A DNA stretch of 34,512 nucleotides from NCBI GenBank assembly GCA_900553635.1, contig USDU01000002.1:1-34512 (forward strand). The letters are read 5' to 3'. Positions 32,546 through 34,512 of this stretch are shown here, in pieces (the stretch's first letter is position 1; the number at the start of each line of letters is the position of its first letter). The position numbers were made by a program, and so were the translations under genes. This DNA is from an uncultured Lachnospiraceae bacterium (GTDB taxonomy: Bacteria; Bacillota_A; Clostridia; Lachnospirales; Lachnospiraceae). Below the pieces are notes generated by a model that saw nothing but the letters and a program-made list of their open reading frames with translations, did not search any database and was not told where the DNA came from.

Positions 32546-33826
32546 ATGAACATGTACAACACAGAATTGGGTGCCGGACCGGGAAAAGAGAACGAATTCT
32601 GTGCGCGCATTGCTACAGGAGACTATGATGCTGTAATCATCGGACACAGTCAGTTTGAACGAATTCCGTTGTCGCCGGAGAGACAGGAGCAGATTGACGA
32701 TATTACAGTAGCTGTGGAGGAGTTTAAAAATCAGCGGGGCGAAAATTTCACAGTTAAGCAGATGGAGAAAATGAGAAAAACACTGGAAGTACGAATGGAA
32801 AAGCTGCGGGCCGTGGAACGGAAGGACGATGTCATCACGTTTGAACAGCTGGGCGTGGACCGGCTGTTTGTGGACGAAAGCCATGGTTTCAAAAATCTGT
32901 TCCTCTATACGAAAATGCGAAATGTGGCAGGATTGTCTACATCCGAAGCGCAGAAATCCTCTGATATGTTTATGAAATGCAGATATATGGACGAAATAAC
33001 CGGAAGCCGCGGCGTAGTTTTTGCAAGTGGAACACCAGTCAGCAACTCCATGACAGAGCTTTATACGGTTATGCGGTATCTTCAGTATGATACTTTGCAG
33101 AAGAAAAACCTGAGTCACTTCGATAGTTGGGCTTCTACTTTTGGGGAAACTACAACAGCTATTGAGTTGGCACCGGAAGGAACCGGGTATCGGGCGAGAA
33201 CGAGATTCAGTAAGTTCTTTAACCTGCCGGAGTTAATGAATATGTTTAAAGAAGTGGCAGATATTAAGACCTCCGATCAGCTGCAACTTCCAGTGCCGGA
33301 GGCAAAGTTTGAAACGGTGGTAGTAGAGCCGTCGGAGTATCAGAAGGAAATGGTACAGGCCCTTTCTGAACGGGCGGCGGAAGTTCACAGTGGAGATGTG
33401 GATCCATCTGTCGATAATATGCTGAAAATTACCAATGACGGACGGAAGCTGGGACTAGATCAACGGTTAATTAATCCACTGCTGCCAGATGATCCGGCCA
33501 GTAAACTGAATGAATGTGTACGGAATATCTTTCGTATATCTTATAACATCAGCAGTGATATTGTGTTCGTGAGTACTGCTTTTTCGAGGTGGATTGTGTA
33601 CTTACAGGACAATAAGGTAAAGAAGCTGTCTCATGAAAATTATAGAATGTCTAAGTCTCAATACCGAAAAAAGCAGAAAATGAAATGTACAGAGGGATAC
33701 CACGAACAAAAACTTCCGTCAGAAAATTTATTTGAGGTGATTCAATACATAAAAAATCACGATACAGGTACAGTGAAGAGGATGGCAAAGAAAAGCAGAT
33801 TGGAAAAACTTCTGGAGATGGTCTGA
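32546..33826 (+). CDS. Chimeric fragment of a mobile-element SF2/SNF2-type helicase
   Basis: 426 residues, with GGGAGGG before the ATG. From about residue 20 to 330 it matches the middle of the very large DNA helicase/methylase proteins carried by Clostridial integrative elements: IATGDYDAVIIGHSQFERIP, the DEAH-box equivalent LFVDESHGFKN, and FASGTPVSNSMTELY (SF2 motif III). The ATP-binding motif I region is missing, and so is the C-terminal helicase domain. After ECVRNIFR (near base 33538) the sequence changes abruptly to a Lys-rich 95-residue tail that I do not recognise. It is therefore a double-truncated gene piece in an open frame, probably without helicase activity. Confidence 0.7.
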   Translation: MNMYNTELGAGPGKENEFCARIATGDYDAVIIGHSQFERIPLSPERQEQIDDITVAVEEFKNQRGENFTVKQMEKMRKTLEVRMEKLRAVERKDDVITFEQLGVDRLFVDESHGFKNLFLYTKMRNVAGLSTSEAQKSSDMFMKCRYMDEITGSRGVVFASGTPVSNSMTELYTVMRYLQYDTLQKKNLSHFDSWASTFGETTTAIELAPEGTGYRARTRFSKFFNLPELMNMFKEVADIKTSDQLQLPVPEAKFETVVVEPSEYQKEMVQALSERAAEVHSGDVDPSVDNMLKITNDGRKLGLDQRLINPLLPDDPASKLNECVRNIFRISYNISSDIVFVSTAFSRWIVYLQDNKVKKLSHENYRMSKSQYRKKQKMKCTEGYHEQKLPSENLFEVIQYIKNHDTGTVKRMAKKSRLEKLLEMV

Positions 33827-33839
33827 AGATTCGAATTGC

Positions 33840-33883
33840 CTGAAAACCTCTGGCGAAACTTTAGGTTTCGTCAGAGGTTTTCA
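33840..33883. terminator. Hairpin between convergent open frames
   Basis: CTGAAAACCTCTG and CAGAGGTTTTCAG form the outer stem, GAAAC/GTTTC the inner; a short T run (TTTT) follows on the plus strand. Confidence 0.75.
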
Positions 33884-33920
33884 GGTTTTGAAATTAAAAA
33901 AATATATAGTAGTAAGAAGC

Positions 33921-34462
33921 TTATTGAATTTTACGAATCATTTGGACCATAGGCTGATCTTTATCCGGAATGCGGGAAATTTCTTTGAATGAATTATTTT
34001 GATAGAAACGGATCAGTTTCTCTGTATCTCGACATTCAATCATCATATAACGCCCACCGACAGCTTCAACAGAAGCAGCGATAATGTCACAGGCGAAGTT
34101 AATCAGCATTTCCCCGCTTATGGAGTCTTTGGGAACATTAGAATTTTTTGAGAACTGTCCAATCAGATAACAGGGGAAATCGCTGATAGTTTCTCGATGG
34201 ATCTTTGCACTAAATCCGTCTAATTCTTTGCGCACGCGATTGGAAGTGCTGGCTGGAATTGTAAGAATTTTGAGCGCAAGAGAGATATACCCGTAAATGA
34301 TTAACTGCTCATGGAAACCATCGGAATTTTCTAATTATTCCTGATCGCATATCAGATAAGTACGGGATTTTGATAAATTTTCAAAATCAACAGCTCGTTC
34401 GTGTAAAAAATGTTCGATATCCGCATCCTGCTCACAAGAAAAAGAAGACAAGAGCTGTGAGG
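33921..34462 (-). pseudogene. GNAT acetyltransferase, interrupted by a stop and truncated at its start
   Basis: Reading the minus strand in one frame gives a GNAT of the type found with mobile elements: SSFSCEQDADIEHFLHERA, SKSRTYLICDQE, then a TAA stop (34337-34335), then IYGYISLALKIL, FPCYLIGQFSKNSN (acetyl-CoA-binding region), VGGRYMMIECRD and the end FKEISRIPDKDQPMVQMIRK. Homology continues across the stop, so the gene is broken. No start codon is found upstream; the frame runs into a likely insertion-sequence end near 34463. A GTG at 34235 could restart a 104-residue piece, but without the N-terminal acceptor part. Confidence 0.75.
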
Positions 34463-34512
34463 TGACCCCTCAAAGTTAGACTTTTACGAGACGACTTCGG
34501 TCGTCTCGTTTT
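34463..34512. mobile_element. Probable end of an IS3-family insertion sequence (continues past window)
   Basis: TGACCCCTCAAAGTTAGAC resembles terminal inverted repeats of IS150-type IS3 elements, and it coincides with the abrupt loss of GNAT homology. Just inside is a 9-bp stem CGAGACGAC/GTCGTCTCG with a UUCG loop and TTTT (34487-34512), which would stop outside transcription from entering. The transposase would lie beyond the window. Confidence 0.45.

Noticed and set aside
1..34512. tRNA or rRNA genes
   Set aside because: I saw no cloverleaf with CCA-type end or rRNA core sequence on reading; the element therefore does not appear to use a tRNA attachment site within the window. A tRNA scan would settle this.

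Overview
The window looks like chromosome from a gut-type Clostridia bacterium, most likely Lachnospiraceae. The evidence is the Gram-positive translation signals, the ecfA1-ecfA2-ecfT-truA-rplM-rpsI order, a CIRCE-controlled hsp20, sortase-type and Cna-B surface proteins, and a Tn916-type integrase. I cannot name the genus from the sequence alone.

Bases 1-13434 carry one tightly packed plus-strand gene run. Three exported proteins come first. One is a wall-anchored protein cut by the window edge, with a DUF4430 (transcobalamin-like beta) domain. The second is a membrane-anchored protein with an alpha/alpha-barrel of the prenyltransferase/squalene-cyclase type. The third is a lipoprotein ending in another DUF4430 domain. 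They are followed by a complete dedicated ECF importer: T component, fused double ATPase and an unusually long S component. Human intrinsic factor and transcobalamin are an alpha/alpha barrel plus a DUF4430-like domain, so I infer a capture-and-relay system for a cobalamin-like ligand that hands cargo from wall to membrane to transporter. The ligand is not shown by the sequence. Two cytoplasmic BspA-type leucine-rich-repeat proteins and a TIM-barrel isomerase-like protein complete the run, which ends at a strong hairpin.

Bases 13446-13868 (minus strand) hold an intact Phd/YefM antitoxin next to a decapitated RelE/ParE toxin. From about 13.97 to 25.75 kb lies an integrated element: a Com-like zinc-ribbon protein, three XRE regulators, a 1900-residue Cna-B/SpaA surface protein, an MT-A70 DNA methyltransferase, two resolvase-fold proteins lacking a visible catalytic serine, a MazF-like toxin, small regulators and a Tn916-size tyrosine integrase. 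No relaxase or conjugation gene is visible, so it is a remnant or a small mobilisable element. It contains a 78-bp non-coding module present twice, an operator-like palindrome and a switchable leader in front of the integrase.

From 25.8 kb the core chromosome resumes: CIRCE-hsp20-dnaJ-like, then the housekeeping ECF module (ecfA1, ecfA2, ecfT), truA, and rplM-rpsI behind a perfect consensus promoter. Downstream of rpsI, a site where integrative elements are known to insert in other Firmicutes, lies debris: a chimeric fragment of a mobile-element helicase, and a GNAT acetyltransferase gene broken by an in-frame stop and cut by what looks like an IS3-family end at the window edge.
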